64,000 nt of DNA from Serpentinicella alkaliphila (GCF_018141405.1 NZ_CP058648.1:449001-513000), one strand, 5' to 3'; numbered from the stretch's first letter, positions 1 to 10,696 are shown. Notes: a model not told the origin generated them from the sequence alone. Numbers and translations are program-made.

Positions 1-299
1 CTATTATGACTAGCTAATGCTAACTCCAATACTTCTCTTCTAGTTTGTCTTAAGTTTTGTGTATTTGTTCTAACAACCATTCCCTCTTGAACTGGTAGAA
101 CACAAGCAGTTTGAAGGGATTTAAAACCCTGAACTTCCACTAGACAGACACGACAGGCCCCTACCTCATTTATTCCCTTTAAATAGCAAAGAGTTGGAAT
201 ATCTATATTTACAGTTTTTGCGGCTTCTAACACTGTGTAATTCTTCGGCACTTCTGTTTTTACATTATCAATTGTCAATGTTATCATTTCCATTACCAT
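1..299 (-). CDS. N-terminal part of a 2Fe-2S ferredoxin-domain oxidoreductase subunit ([FeFe]-hydrogenase / HndD type), runs off the window
   Basis: The reverse strand from position 299 reads as 99 codons with no stop, so the C-terminus lies outside the window. The protein starts MVMEMITLTIDN and shows the plant-type 2Fe-2S pattern of NuoG, formate dehydrogenase and NAD(P)-linked [FeFe] hydrogenases: Cys38, then GACRVC (Cys49 and Cys52), then Cys66 in TACVLP. A GGGGGG ribosome site at 307-312 lies seven bases before the ATG at 299. The stretch after residue 80 (RREVLELALASHN) corresponds to the segment before the His-ligated cluster in hydrogenases and NuoG-like proteins. Without the rest of the chain I cannot choose between a hydrogenase, a formate dehydrogenase and a NuoG-like subunit. 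The clostridial context makes the bifurcating hydrogenase catalytic subunit most likely. Confidence 0.75.
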   Translation of the reverse strand, partial: MVMEMITLTIDNVKTEVPKNYTVLEAAKTVNIDIPTLCYLKGINEVGACRVCLVEVQGFKSLQTACVLPVQEGMVVRTNTQNLRQTRREVLELALASHN

Positions 300-356
300 A
301 TTAAGTCCCCCCTACTAATATATAATATTATTCAAATTGTAGTTATATACAGAAAA

Positions 357-410
357 ACAACTACCGTACCCAATATATACAAACAGTATATATGTAGACC
401 TAGTAGTTGT
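357..410 (-). terminator. Hairpin terminator downstream of the histidine kinase
   Basis: The arms ACAACTAC (357-364) and GTAGTTGT (403-410) pair, with an inner TATATAC/GTATATA stem at 374-392. On the minus strand the hairpin is followed by TTTTTCTG. It lies between the kinase and the Fe-S subunit gene, so the two genes are probably separate transcripts. Confidence 0.55.
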
Positions 411-500
411 CAATTATTAGTAAATATAGAAGTAAACATCCATATACTTTATAATTCTTACTTTCTAGTTTTACTATATATATTTTAATACGACTATCTC

Positions 501-2804
501 TTATAAGTATATGTCAGAAAATTCTACATTCGTAACATGCACAAGTCGATTATCTAATAAATCTATCATTTGTTTCTCATGTCTTTCCTCTATTACTTGC
601 TTATTAGGTAGTAGCATGGTAAAGGTACTGCCCACACCCAATTTGCTTTTCACAGCTATACTTCCATCTAATGCTTCTACAAAATTTTTAACTAGAGATA
701 ACCCAATACCTGCCCCTTCAGCCTGTCTTGATAAGGAATTGTCTACTTGTCCAAAACGCTCGAAGATTAACTCCAACTTACTTTCTGGAATACCTACTCC
801 CTCATCTTCTATATCAACCTTTATATTGTCTATTGAAGAATGTACACTTACCTTTACTGCCTTTCCCTTAGGTGTAAACTTAATAGCATTAGATAGCAAG
901 TTTAAGATTATTCGCTCATATTTTTCTTCATCTATTCCTATTATCTCCTGATCAACGGATGTTACAAATGTCAATTCTACTCCCTTTTGGTTGGCAAATT
1001 GATATACGGATTCAGTAATTGCTTTTGTAAGAAATACTATATCTATATTGTTTTTATTAATGTTAATAAGCCCTGCATTCGCTCTAGTAATATCAAGAAG
1101 GTTATTTACAAGTCTTAATTGTCTAAAGGTGTTCTGTCTAATTATTCTTATATATTTCTTAACTTTATCAGACATTTCATCGGCGTAGATAGAGTTAAGG
1201 GCCTGAACTGCTGTATTGATTACATTTATAGGAGTTCTTAATTCGTGAGATACTAAGGAAAGAAATTCATCCTTCATATCCATGGCTTTTTCTAGAGCTT
1301 CTCTTTTCTCACTCTCAGCCTGTATTAACATTTCCTGCTGCCTTCTCAACATTTGCTCTGTTCTTATTCGACTCAAAGCAATTGAAACATGCTCAGAAAC
1401 ATCTTTCAATAAAGCTATTTCGTCTTCATTAAAAATACCTTTTAATCTTGTACCAAAGGATAGAGTTCCTATTACTTTATTTCGACACATCAATGGGTGA
1501 CATACTTGAGCCTTTAATCCAAAGGACCTTGCAATATCTAATCTGCTATCGGTGGATATTTGAATGTTTTCTGCAATTATTCTCTTACCAGTGCTTGCAA
1601 CACAACCACAAATAGCAGTTTCAAAGTCAAGCCATTGCATATCTCTAATAGTCTCTTCAGGTATCCCCGAACATGAATTAATAAAAAGTTTTCCATAAAC
1701 CTCGTCGATTAAATAATTAATGTATACATCACACTTAAGGAATTTCATAACCTTTATACAAAGCTCATCAATTATTTCTTGAGGATTAGTGCTTGCAAGA
1801 AGCTTATCTGTAACTTCATAAAGAATTTCTGCTTTGTCTTTTTCCCATTTCATTTTATTTTCAGCTTTCTTTCGTTCCGTAATATCCTGAATAAGGCAGG
1901 CAAATAGCCCTGATTTAGGTGAAAAAACCTTAAATAGAAAATAACTATCAAGCGGTTCAAAGTGCCTCTCGAAAGAAGTTGGAATACCCGTTGTTGCGAC
2001 TAAATTAAAATCTTCAATAACATTAATTCTATTAGAACTCCAAAGTTCGAGGCTACTCTTACCCACAATATCTTCTCGTTTTAATCCAGTGATTGTCTCA
2101 AATGTTGGATTTACTGCTAAGTAACTATAGTCAATAGGTTTGTTCTCTTGATCATAAATAACTTTTCCTAAGAAAAAACCATCACTTGTAAACTCAAATA
2201 GTTCTCTGTACCTTTTTTCACTCTCACGCAATTTTTCCTCAGATTTTTTTTGCTGGATTAAGTCTGCTGCCTGCCTTGCTAGTAAATCAAATAGTCTCAA
2301 TTCACGGTCTGAAGGCTGATGAGGTTTTCTCCAATGAGTAGATATCATGCCTAACATCTTACCGCTGCGTGAATATAATGGTGTGGACTGTACGGAATTA
2401 ATACCCGTGTTAAGGTATATATCTAAATCTTCTGAACCCTTTATAAACTCACATTCATTAACATTTGGTACAATAATACGTCCTCCTCTTCGTAAGGACT
2501 CCCCACAGAAAGATCTAGCATCCTCAATATATACATACTCCCAAAACTTAGCTGCTTTTTCATTAAATCCTCTGAAAGCTAATAGTTCAAGTTTGTCATT
2601 ATCCTCGTGTAGCATATGTATACTGGAAAAATCCGATTTCATTATTTGTATTGCTATATCCATAATTTTTTCAAACAGTATTTGAATATTATTTTCCCAT
2701 ATGAGTTCAGTGCTCATATTTTGTAAAAGTTTAATATAATCCAGCTCCTCCAGAAGCTGTAATTGACTCTCTTCCACCGACTCTTCCATCCTTATATTTC
2801 TCAT
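501..2804 (-). CDS. Orphan sensor histidine kinase, GAF-PAS-GAF-HisKA-HATPase
   Basis: This 767-aa soluble sensor kinase has no predicted membrane segment. Domain order: GAF (about 25-190), PAS (about 197-313), second GAF (about 325-490), a short coiled coil, HisKA with phospho-acceptor His520 in LSLVSHELRTP, and a HATPase_c domain. The ATPase domain has the N box (NLLSNA, 635-640), G1 box (DEGVGIP, 667-673), F box (FERF, 681-684) and G2 box (GAGIGL, 697-702). All catalytic motifs look intact. An AGGAGAG ribosome site lies about six bases before the ATG at 2804. No response regulator is encoded nearby, which makes it an orphan kinase. Orphan cytosolic PAS/GAF kinases in Clostridia often feed Spo0A, but that role here is only inference. 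Confidence 0.9.
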   Translation of the reverse strand: MRNIRMEESVEESQLQLLEELDYIKLLQNMSTELIWENNIQILFEKIMDIAIQIMKSDFSSIHMLHEDNDKLELLAFRGFNEKAAKFWEYVYIEDARSFCGESLRRGGRIIVPNVNECEFIKGSEDLDIYLNTGINSVQSTPLYSRSGKMLGMISTHWRKPHQPSDRELRLFDLLARQAADLIQQKKSEEKLRESEKRYRELFEFTSDGFFLGKVIYDQENKPIDYSYLAVNPTFETITGLKREDIVGKSSLELWSSNRINVIEDFNLVATTGIPTSFERHFEPLDSYFLFKVFSPKSGLFACLIQDITERKKAENKMKWEKDKAEILYEVTDKLLASTNPQEIIDELCIKVMKFLKCDVYINYLIDEVYGKLFINSCSGIPEETIRDMQWLDFETAICGCVASTGKRIIAENIQISTDSRLDIARSFGLKAQVCHPLMCRNKVIGTLSFGTRLKGIFNEDEIALLKDVSEHVSIALSRIRTEQMLRRQQEMLIQAESEKREALEKAMDMKDEFLSLVSHELRTPINVINTAVQALNSIYADEMSDKVKKYIRIIRQNTFRQLRLVNNLLDITRANAGLININKNNIDIVFLTKAITESVYQFANQKGVELTFVTSVDQEIIGIDEEKYERIILNLLSNAIKFTPKGKAVKVSVHSSIDNIKVDIEDEGVGIPESKLELIFERFGQVDNSLSRQAEGAGIGLSLVKNFVEALDGSIAVKSKLGVGSTFTMLLPNKQVIEERHEKQMIDLLDNRLVHVTNVEFSDIYL

Positions 2805-2971
2805 ATCGTCTCTCCTTTTTTATTCATTACTAATTCCATGTACTCATAAAAGAAAGATAATTTGAAAATATAAATACCAACCTTTTTTCAGCACATGGAA
2901 TATACCCCTAAGACATCTTTTTTAAAACCCTCTTAACTACCACTCCATTAGATTTTCTGATTACTTGGCAT

Positions 2972-3009
2972 AAAAATAGGATAGACAGTTTAAATTTAAC
3001 TATCTATCC
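2972..3009 (-). terminator. Rho-independent terminator of ileS
   Basis: The twelve-base arms GGATAGACAGTT (2979-2990) and AACTATCTATCC (2998-3009) form a stem with one mismatch. On the minus strand it is followed by a TATTTTTA tract (2971-2978). It lies about 40 bases past the ileS stop codon. Confidence 0.8.
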
Positions 3010-3048
3010 CTATATTATATCTTTAAAAGTCATGAGTCTATTTTTTAT

Positions 3049-6000
3049 TTATATTTTCTCTACTTTAATGCCAGTCATATGCTCATTTAAGTTTTGTTGT
3101 TCTAGCTCAGCAACTTGAACACTATCTATAGATACGGCTAATGTTTCTTGCATTATATAATCTTTGTATTCATTAACTGCCCTCGTAACCTCTTCATCAC
3201 CATTGAAAGCAATTTTGATTTGGTCGGTTACTTCAAATCCACTACTTTTTCTCATTTGTTGTACTTTAGACACAAACTCCCTAGCAAAGCCTTCGTTTAC
3301 TAATTCCTCTGTTAAAGTAGTATCTAATATAACAAACAGGTTATTTTCCATTTCTACCATAAAGCCTTCCTTAGCAGAAATTGAAATCATTACATAGTCT
3401 TTTTGAACTTGTATTTTCTCACTATCTAATTCAACTTCTATAGTTTCTCCTGCCTCTAGCTTAGGTACTACTTCAGAAGCATCTAGTTGATTTAAAGCAT
3501 TTCCAAGAAGCTTTATTTTACTTCCTAATATAGAACCAGCTACCTTAAAGTTTGGTTTTAAACTGAAATCCATAAAGTCTTTTAAATCTTTTTCGAAGTA
3601 TACTTCTTTAATATTTAATTCCTCTTGAATTAAAGGTACTAAATCTGATATTAACTCCTCATATTTTCCATCAATAAGGATTTTTTTAAGTGGCTGTCTA
3701 ACTTTAATTTTAGACTGAGCTCTAGCGGCCCTTCCTAATCCTACAAGATCCCTTACTAAATCCATTCTTTCCTCTATTTCAGCTTTGATTAACTCCCTAT
3801 TGGCTTCAGGATAATCAGCTAAATGAACTGATTCTTCTCCTGTTAGCTTTTGGAATAAATCATCAGATATAAATGGAGCAAATGGTGCAACTAATTTAGT
3901 AACTCCTACTAGTACTTCATAGGTTGTGTTGTATACAGACTTTTTATCATCCGTTAAATCTGAAGCCCAGAATCTTCTTCTAGCCCTTCTAATATACCAG
4001 TTAGATAAGTCTTCATTAACAAAGTCTTGTATCTTTCTAACTGCCTTTGTTAAATCGAATATATTTAATTCTTTTTCTACTTCAACTAATAAGCTATTGT
4101 ACTTAGATAAAATCCATTGATCAAGCTCTGGTCTTTCATTAAATGGAATAAAGAAGCTATTTGGATCAATATTATCTGTATTTGCGTACATAGTAAAGAA
4201 TGTATATACATTTTGTAGGGTTGTAAAGAACTTACTTTGTACTTCCTTTAATCCCTCTATATCAAATTTTGTAGGTGTCCATGCTGGTGATACGTATAAT
4301 AAATACCATCTTAAAGCATCTGCCCCATATTTATCAAATAACTCAAATGGATCTACAGTGTTTCCTTTAGATTTAGACATTTTTCTTCCGTCTTTATCTA
4401 AAATTAAATCATTCACTAATACGTTTTTGTATGGTGATTTACCCATAACAAATGTTGAAATAGCTAATAAGGAATAGAACCATCCTCTTGTTTGGTCAAT
4501 ACCTTCACAAATAAAATCCGCAGGGAATAATTTATCGAAACTATCCTTATTTTCAAATGGATAATGATGTTGTGCAAAAGGCATTGCCCCACTATCAAAC
4601 CAACAGTCAATAACATCTGTAACTCTTGTCATAACACCTTCACAAGTATCACATTTTATTTTAATATCATCTACATATGGTCTATGCAGCTCTACAGTTT
4701 CATCTAATTTATCAACAGCCTTTTCGATTAATTCTTTTCTAGATCCTACTGATTGGGTATGGCCGCAGTCACATCTCCAAACATTCAATGGAGTTCCCCA
4801 ATATCTACTTCTAGAAATAGCCCAATCGTTTAAGTTGTCTAGCCAGTTTCCAAATCTTTTTTCACCCACATAATCTGGATACCAGTTTACCGTATTGTTG
4901 TTTTCTATAAGCTTGTCTTTAAGTTTAGTCATTTCAATATACCAGCTTGGTTTTCCGTAATATAAAAGTGGAGTAGAACATCTCCAACAATGTGGATAGT
5001 TATGGTCCATTTTTTCCTTTTTAAATAGTTTTCCTTCTCCGTGTAACCATTTGATAATATCTACATCGCTATCAATTACAAAACGACCTTCCCATGGAGT
5101 AGCAGTATATTTTCCTTCTTCATTTACAGGTTGAAGTACTGGTAAGTCATATCTTCTTCCAACTTGGTAATCATCCTCACCAAAGGCTGGGGCCATATGA
5201 ACTATACCCGTACCATCTCCTGTAGTAACAAATTCAGCATTTGTTACAAAGAAGGCTTTTTTATCTGGAGTAACGAATGGCATTAATTGCTCATACTCAA
5301 CATACTCTAAGTCTTTTCCTTTTAATTCCTCTAAAACTTCAAATTCTTCACCAACAACTTTTTTAGCTAAATCTTTTGCTAGAATATATACTTTTCCGTC
5401 TTCTAATTTAACTTTTACATATGTTACTTCCGGATGAACTGCTAAAGCAACGTTCGATGCTAATGTCCAAGGAGTAGTTGTCCAAACTAGGAAATACTCA
5501 TCCGCATCCTTTCTTTTAAAAGGAACAATTACTGTATTGGTCTTAATTTCCTTATATCCTTGAGAAACCTCATGGGATGCTAAACCAGTTCCACATCTAG
5601 GGCAGTAAGGAAGAATTTTATGACCCTCATAAATATATCCTTCTTTAAAGAACTTATCTAATATCCACCAAACTGATTCGATATAGTCGTTATCTAATGT
5701 AATATATGGATTATCTAAATCTATAGAGTAACCCATTCTTTCTGTCATTTCTCTCCATTGCTTTTCATAAGTAAATACAGATTCTCTACATCTGTCATTA
5801 AATGCAGCTATACCGTAGTTTTCGATATCTAACTTGCTTGCCAGCTTTAATTGCTTTTCTACTTCAATTTCAACTGGAAGACCATGAGTATCCCAACCAG
5901 CCTTTCTTTTAACCTGGTACCCCTTCATCGTCTTATAACGGCAAACAGAGTCCTTTAATGTTCTAGAAATAACATGATGAATTCCAGGTCTTCCATTTGC

Positions 6001-6159
6001 TGTAGGAGGTCCTTCATAGAATACAAATTGCTCTTTTCCTTCACGATTTTCAATACTTTTTTCAAGTATATTATTTTTATTCCACTTTTCTCCTATTGCA
6101 TTTTCCCGTTCAGCTACAGGTAAATTTGATAAGGATTTAAATCCATCCATTATATTCAT
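3049..6159 (-). CDS. ileS: Isoleucyl-tRNA synthetase, type 2 (IleRS2) with altered HIGH motif
   Basis: This is a class I aminoacyl-tRNA synthetase of 1036 aa that charges tRNA-Ile with isoleucine. The catalytic motif that is HIGH in most synthetases reads GIHH here (Gly59-Ile-His-His62). KMSKS is intact at 593-597. The CP1 editing domain lies at about 190-400, with WTTTPWT at 226-232. Cysteine pairs at 463-465 (CDC) and 503-506 (CDTC) may bind zinc. The length and the motif GWDTHGLPVEIEVE (88-101) fit the eukaryote-like type 2 enzymes common in Clostridia and associated with mupirocin tolerance. It is transcribed alone behind a T-box leader (6190-6440) and ends in a terminator at 2972-3009. 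The swapped GxHH signature is notable because it has been linked to mupirocin hyper-resistance in a subset of IleRS2 enzymes (recalled from the literature, not checked). Confidence 0.97.
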   Translation of the reverse strand: MNIMDGFKSLSNLPVAERENAIGEKWNKNNILEKSIENREGKEQFVFYEGPPTANGRPGIHHVISRTLKDSVCRYKTMKGYQVKRKAGWDTHGLPVEIEVEKQLKLASKLDIENYGIAAFNDRCRESVFTYEKQWREMTERMGYSIDLDNPYITLDNDYIESVWWILDKFFKEGYIYEGHKILPYCPRCGTGLASHEVSQGYKEIKTNTVIVPFKRKDADEYFLVWTTTPWTLASNVALAVHPEVTYVKVKLEDGKVYILAKDLAKKVVGEEFEVLEELKGKDLEYVEYEQLMPFVTPDKKAFFVTNAEFVTTGDGTGIVHMAPAFGEDDYQVGRRYDLPVLQPVNEEGKYTATPWEGRFVIDSDVDIIKWLHGEGKLFKKEKMDHNYPHCWRCSTPLLYYGKPSWYIEMTKLKDKLIENNNTVNWYPDYVGEKRFGNWLDNLNDWAISRSRYWGTPLNVWRCDCGHTQSVGSRKELIEKAVDKLDETVELHRPYVDDIKIKCDTCEGVMTRVTDVIDCWFDSGAMPFAQHHYPFENKDSFDKLFPADFICEGIDQTRGWFYSLLAISTFVMGKSPYKNVLVNDLILDKDGRKMSKSKGNTVDPFELFDKYGADALRWYLLYVSPAWTPTKFDIEGLKEVQSKFFTTLQNVYTFFTMYANTDNIDPNSFFIPFNERPELDQWILSKYNSLLVEVEKELNIFDLTKAVRKIQDFVNEDLSNWYIRRARRRFWASDLTDDKKSVYNTTYEVLVGVTKLVAPFAPFISDDLFQKLTGEESVHLADYPEANRELIKAEIEERMDLVRDLVGLGRAARAQSKIKVRQPLKKILIDGKYEELISDLVPLIQEELNIKEVYFEKDLKDFMDFSLKPNFKVAGSILGSKIKLLGNALNQLDASEVVPKLEAGETIEVELDSEKIQVQKDYVMISISAKEGFMVEMENNLFVILDTTLTEELVNEGFAREFVSKVQQMRKSSGFEVTDQIKIAFNGDEEVTRAVNEYKDYIMQETLAVSIDSVQVAELEQQNLNEHMTGIKVEKI

Positions 6160-6189
6160 CCTTTCATTTTTTAAATTTTTAAATATAAA

Positions 6190-6440
6190 AAGTCCCTAAA
6201 GCAAATAATTACTTTAGGGACGAAATAATCGCGGTACCACCCTTTTTGCACAAAATGTGCCACTTAAAACAGTTAACGCATGTTATAACGTAAGAACTTA
6301 CTTTTTTTCAGTTCTTAAACTCAAGGGTGATATTCATAAAAAACGTTACAATAATCTCTCAACCTAGGATTATCTCTCTGTAGTCAACGGACTTTTTACT
6401 ACTTTCCCTATCATAGTATTATAGTTAATTTAATTTTTAT
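6190..6440 (-). promoter_or_regulatory. T-box leader (tRNA-Ile-responsive riboswitch) of ileS
   Basis: On the minus strand the T-box sequence GGGTGGTACCGCGA occupies 6229-6242. It is followed by a terminator hairpin with ten-base arms GTCCCTAAAG (6192-6201) and CTTTAGGGAC (6212-6221) and a T tract toward ileS. Upstream, a plausible specifier codon ATC (isoleucine) lies at 6329-6331 in the context GAATATCACC. An AGAGA-type element and a long stem I are present at about 6340-6425. Uncharged tRNA-Ile should stabilise the antiterminator and switch on ileS. The specifier assignment is by eye and was not folded. Confidence 0.93.
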
Positions 6441-6451
6441 TATCAAAGAAA

Positions 6452-6481
6452 ATTATATAATTATATTTTAAACAATGTCAA
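6452..6481 (-). promoter_or_regulatory. Sigma-A-type promoter of the ileS T-box transcript
   Basis: On the minus strand TTGACA (6476-6481) and TATAAT (6452-6457) are separated by 18 bases. The predicted start lies about ten bases before the leader structure. Confidence 0.7.
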
Positions 6482-6512
6482 GTAATTTATTAGTTTCTTA
6501 ACTTGTATTTTC

Positions 6513-6541
6513 TTGACTGACACGAACATAAACAGTATAAT
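6513..6541 (+). promoter_or_regulatory. Sigma-A-type promoter of the aconitase-icd operon
   Basis: TTGACT (6513-6518) and TATAAT (6536-6541) are separated by exactly 17 bases. A second extended -10 (TGGTATAAT, 6563-6571) lies just downstream without a good -35. An imperfect palindrome (CTATTTGTACAATAG, about 6596-6610) follows in the leader and could be an operator, but I do not recognise it. Confidence 0.65.
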
Positions 6542-6685
6542 AATACATAAATGTTTTTGTTATGGTATAATATAAACACGGGTAGCCCCTATCTACTATT
6601 TGTACAATAGCCAAAATCCGTCCGAAATATACTGAATATTTAAATTTATTTTAAAATTAAAAATATATTAAAGGAGCTTGATAAT

Positions 6686-8626
6686 ATGAGTGGAAAAAGC
6701 TTAACCTACAAAATACTTGAAAACCACCTTCTGTCTGGAAATCTTAAAACCGGTGAAGAAATCGAGATTAAAGTTGATCAAACATTAACTCAAGACTCTA
6801 CTGGTACTATGGTTTATCTTCAATTAGAAGCAATGAATATTGATGAGATAAAAACTGATATTTCTGTTGCCTACGTTGACCATAATACGCTTCAAGCAGG
6901 GTTCGAAAATGCTGATGATCATGAATTCATTAAAACTGCTGCTGCAAAATATGGTATCGTTTACTCCAAGCCTGGGAATGGAATTTGTCATCAACTTCAT
7001 TTGGAAAATTTCGGAAAACCCGGAGCTACCCTTATAGGCTCTGATAGTCATACCCCTACCGGCGGTGGTATCGGTATGATTGCCATCGGAACTGGTGGAC
7101 TTGACGTTGCAATTGGTATGGCAAGTGGTAGCTACTTTGTAAAGGTACCTAAAATCGTTAATATTAAATTATCTGGTAAGCTTAACAAATGGGTATCAGC
7201 AAAAGATGTTATCCTTTATGTTCTACAAAAGCTTACAGTAAAGGGCGGAGTAGGCAAAATTATTGAATACTCTGGAGAAGGTGTTGAATCACTTTCTGTT
7301 ACAGATAGAGCTACAATAACTAATATGGGTGCAGAGCTAGGGGCAACTACTTCAATTTTCCCTAGTGACAAATCAACATATGAATTTTTAAAGGCTCAAG
7401 GCCGCGAAGATGCTTGGCAGGAATTAAAGGCAGACAATGATGCAGTATATGATGAAGTAATTGAAATAGATCTATCAGATATTCCACCGCTTTTAGCTAA
7501 ACCTCATAGTCCTGATGCAGTTGATTCAATTGTTCAACTTGAGGGTACTAAAGTAGACCAGGTTTTAATTGGAAGTTGTACTAACTCCTCATATAACGAT
7601 TTAATGAAGGTTGCAGCTATATTAAAAGGTAATAAAGTTCATCCTGATGTAAGTCTAGGAATATCTCCAGGTTCAAGTAATATCCTTCAAATGCTTGCTG
7701 ACAACGGAGCTTTAGGAGACATGATACAAGCCGGAGCAAGAATACTTGAATGTGCCTGTGGTCCTTGTATAGGTATGGGCCAAGCTCCAGCTACTGATGC
7801 AGTTTCCTTAAGAACATTTAATAGAAACTTCTACGGTAGAAGTGGAACTAATAGTGCAAGTGTATATTTAGCTAGTCCAGAGCTTGCTGCTATTGCTGCT
7901 ATTAAAGGTACTATGGTTGACCCAAGAACTTTAGATACTAATATTGATATTAAAATAGAAGAGCCAGAAAAATATTATACTGATAAAAACTACTTTATCT
8001 TCCCTTCTGAAGAAGGTAAAAAATCTGTTGTTAAAATGGGACCAAACATTAAACCATTCCCTATCAATGGACCATTAACAGATACAGTTGAGGGTAAAAT
8101 TGTTTTAAAAACTGGGGATAATATAACTACAGATGATATTATGCCATCAAATGCAGCATTACTACCATTTAGATCAAATATCCCTCATCTTTCTAAGTTC
8201 TGTTTCAGTACTATAGATGAAAACTTCTGGAAAAGATGTGAAGAAAATAATGGTGGTATAATTCTAGGGGCTGACAATTATGGTCAAGGCTCAAGCCGTG
8301 AGCATGCTGCTTTAGCACCACTTCACCTAGGAATTAAAGTAGTTATAACTAAAACCTTTGCAAGAATTCATAAGGCAAACCTAATTAATAGCGGTATTGT
8401 ACCTTTAGAGCTTGTTAATGAGAAGGATTATGACGGACAAGATCAAATGGATGAGTTAGTAATTAATGACTTGGTTACTTCATTAAAAGAAGGTAAAAAT
8501 ATTAAAGTATATAACAAAACTAAAGATATAACTTTTGAAGTTAAATTCAATGGTTCTTCAAGAGACGTTGATATTTTACTTGCAGGTGGTAAATTAAATT
8601 ACACTAAACAAGGATTGGAGGGTTAG
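6686..8626 (+). CDS. acn: Aconitate hydratase (monomeric, short 'Aquifex-type')
   Basis: This 646-aa enzyme interconverts citrate and isocitrate using a [4Fe-4S] cluster. The cluster ligands are visible as GSCTNSS near residue 297 and [10 protein letters not shown] near 356-365. The C-terminal swivel domain carries the SSREHAAL active-site loop near residue 535. The length is well below the roughly 900 aa of AcnA/AcnB and fits the shorter aconitase branch found in Clostridia and Aquifex. Translation starts at an ATG behind AAGGAGC (6670-6676). The gene runs directly into icd: the stop codon is two bases before the icd ATG and the icd ribosome site lies inside the acn end, so the two are co-translated. 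No citrate synthase gene is seen nearby. Confidence 0.95.
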   Translation: MSGKSLTYKILENHLLSGNLKTGEEIEIKVDQTLTQDSTGTMVYLQLEAMNIDEIKTDISVAYVDHNTLQAGFENADDHEFIKTAAAKYGIVYSKPGNGICHQLHLENFGKPGATLIGSDSHTPTGGGIGMIAIGTGGLDVAIGMASGSYFVKVPKIVNIKLSGKLNKWVSAKDVILYVLQKLTVKGGVGKIIEYSGEGVESLSVTDRATITNMGAELGATTSIFPSDKSTYEFLKAQGREDAWQELKADNDAVYDEVIEIDLSDIPPLLAKPHSPDAVDSIVQLEGTKVDQVLIGSCTNSSYNDLMKVAAILKGNKVHPDVSLGISPGSSNILQMLADNGALGDMIQAGARILECACGPCIGMGQAPATDAVSLRTFNRNFYGRSGTNSASVYLASPELAAIAAIKGTMVDPRTLDTNIDIKIEEPEKYYTDKNYFIFPSEEGKKSVVKMGPNIKPFPINGPLTDTVEGKIVLKTGDNITTDDIMPSNAALLPFRSNIPHLSKFCFSTIDENFWKRCEENNGGIILGADNYGQGSSREHAALAPLHLGIKVVITKTFARIHKANLINSGIVPLELVNEKDYDGQDQMDELVINDLVTSLKEGKNIKVYNKTKDITFEVKFNGSSRDVDILLAGGKLNYTKQGLEG

Positions 8627-8628
8627 TT

Positions 8629-9897
8629 ATGAGTAATCCAGAAAAAATTACTGTAGTAGATGGAAAATTAAATGTTCCTAATCATCCAATAATTCCTTTT
8701 ATTGAAGGTGACGGTACAGGTCCAGATATTTGGGCAGCTTCTGTAAGAGTTATAGATGCAGCTGTGGATAAAGCATACGCTGGAACTAAATCTATAGCAT
8801 GGAAGGAAATACTTGCGGGCGAAAAGGCATTTAACCAAACAGGAGATTGGCTTCCTGAAGAGACTTTAGAAGCAGTTAGAGAAAATATAATTGCTATTAA
8901 AGGGCCTCTTACTACTCCTATCGGAGAGGGTATTAGATCTTTAAATGTTGCATTTAGACAAGAATTAGACCTATACGTATGTTTAAGACCAGTTAGATAT
9001 TTTCCTGGGGTTCCTTCCCCGGTTAGACGTCCTGAATTGACAGATATCGTTGTTTTTAGAGAAAATACTGAAGATATCTATGCAGGAATTGAATATGCTA
9101 AAGGAACTGATGAAGTTAAAAAAGTAATAGGCTTTCTTCAAAATGAAATGGGAGTTAAGAAAATTAGATTCCCAGAAACTTCAGCTATTGGTATTAAACC
9201 AATTTCTGAAGAAGGAAGTAAACGTCTAATTAGAGCTGCCATTGAATATGCAATTACTGAAAATAGAAAAAGTGTTACTCTAGTTCATAAGGGTAATATT
9301 ATGAAGTTTACTGAAGGCGGATTTAAGAAGTGGGGCTATGAATTAGCTGAAACTGAATTTGCCGATAAGACCTTTACTTGGAACCAATATGATCAAATTA
9401 AAGATGCTGAAGGAACAGCTGCAGCAGATGCAGCACAAAAACAAGAGGAGGCTTCTGGGAAAATTATTGTAAAAGACTCTATTGCAGATATATTTTTACA
9501 ACAAATATTAACTAGACCAGATGAATTTGATGTAGTTGCTACTATGAATTTAAATGGTGACTATATATCAGATGCCTTAGCAGCTCAGGTAGGTGGAATT
9601 GGTATAGCACCTGGAGCAAACATTAATTATATGACAGGTCATGCAATTTTTGAAGCTACTCATGGTACCGCTCCTAAATATGCAGGTTTAGATAAGGTTA
9701 ACCCTTCTTCGGTAATATTATCAGCTGAAATGATGCTTAGACATCTTGGCTGGAACGAAGCAGCAGATTTAATAATTAGCTCTATAGAAAAAACTATAGC
9801 TAATAAAACCGTAACTTATGATTTCGCAAGAATGATGGATGGAGCTACAGAACTTAAAACTTCTGAATTCGCAGATGCCTTAATAAAAAACCTATAA
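8629..9897 (+). CDS. icd: Isocitrate dehydrogenase, NADP-dependent
   Basis: This 422-aa enzyme oxidatively decarboxylates isocitrate to 2-oxoglutarate. It resembles the dimeric E. coli-type enzyme throughout: the substrate loop GEGIRSLN contains the serine equivalent to Ser113, and [11 protein letters not shown] and [15 protein letters not shown] follow. Lys-Tyr in APKYAG, the following Val, and Tyr/Arg in YDFARMMDG match the known NADP-specificity residues, so NADP is the likely cofactor. The gene is the second of a two-gene operon with aconitase and is followed immediately by a strong terminator. Together the two make the oxidative branch to 2-oxoglutarate and glutamate, which is common in anaerobes that lack a complete cycle. 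Confidence 0.97.
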   Translation: MSNPEKITVVDGKLNVPNHPIIPFIEGDGTGPDIWAASVRVIDAAVDKAYAGTKSIAWKEILAGEKAFNQTGDWLPEETLEAVRENIIAIKGPLTTPIGEGIRSLNVAFRQELDLYVCLRPVRYFPGVPSPVRRPELTDIVVFRENTEDIYAGIEYAKGTDEVKKVIGFLQNEMGVKKIRFPETSAIGIKPISEEGSKRLIRAAIEYAITENRKSVTLVHKGNIMKFTEGGFKKWGYELAETEFADKTFTWNQYDQIKDAEGTAAADAAQKQEEASGKIIVKDSIADIFLQQILTRPDEFDVVATMNLNGDYISDALAAQVGGIGIAPGANINYMTGHAIFEATHGTAPKYAGLDKVNPSSVILSAEMMLRHLGWNEAADLIISSIEKTIANKTVTYDFARMMDGATELKTSEFADALIKNL

Positions 9898-9904
9898 TCA
9901 AAAC

Positions 9905-9945
9905 AAAGAGAAACCATTTTAGGTTTCTCTTTAGTTTTGTTTTTA
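9905..9945 (+). terminator. Rho-independent terminator of acn-icd
   Basis: The arms AAAGAGAAACC (9905-9915) and GGTTTCTCTTT (9922-9932) form an eleven-base perfect stem, followed by AGTTTTGTTTTTA. Confidence 0.9.
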
Positions 9946-10126
9946 TTTATTTATTTCTATTTAGCCTCCCATTATGAATACTCATCCTATTATCATTAGG
10001 AGAGTATTTCTGTATAAATCAAAATTTCTCTTTCATATTTACCTTTCATATTTATTGGTATGGAAAATATCGATAATAATATAATAATTAATTTAATAAT
10101 AGATATTTATCGTTAATCAATAAATA

Positions 10127-10696
10127 TTATGTTAAAATTGAATTGAAAAAACAAGCGAGGTGGTAGCCATTCTCAATAGCATATAGTAGCACTACAAGGT
10201 GGTAATTTAGACTACCACGCCAAACAAAAGTGTAACGACTAGCATTTGCTTCGATTTTGGTGCCATCTATAAAAAGAGCTTCAAGAGAGACCAAACCTTC
10301 CTTTTGGAGACGTCTCATGAACTGATAATATAAATCCTTAAGAATGTCCTTCGATAGTTTGTTATTGATGAAGTCATAGAAAGTATCGCGCTGTGGCCTT
10401 TCGCCTTGAGCAAGCCAAATGTAGGCAATGTCTCTAGCACACAACTCTACAATTCTATCTACTGCTCTTACACCGCTAAGAGCAGAATAGACTAATACAG
10501 AAAATAACATGATGGGGTTATTATAACCTTTTCGTCCCAATCTGTTGTACTGATTTAACAAACTAGAGAAATCTAGCTCTTTCATAATACGTTTCACTAC
10601 GTGTACAGGATCATCTAATGGAACACCAATTTGGTATAAATTATAATTAATTCGGAGTTGCCCAAATTCAAAAAATTTGTTATAAAAATTATACAT
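10127..10696 (-). pseudogene. IS1182-family transposase, C-terminally truncated remnant
   Basis: The N-terminal part of an IS1182-type DDE transposase is clear: a start at MYNFYNKFFEFG, then YQIGVPLDDPVH, and the first catalytic Asp region LFIDGTKIEANASRYTF. Complete members are about 450-550 aa. Here the similarity ends about 20 codons after the first Asp motif, and the reading frame closes at 10127. The later catalytic Asp and Glu are absent, so the protein cannot be active. An upstream in-frame TTG (10774) would add 26 residues that do not look like part of the family. No terminal repeats could be defined. Confidence 0.8.
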
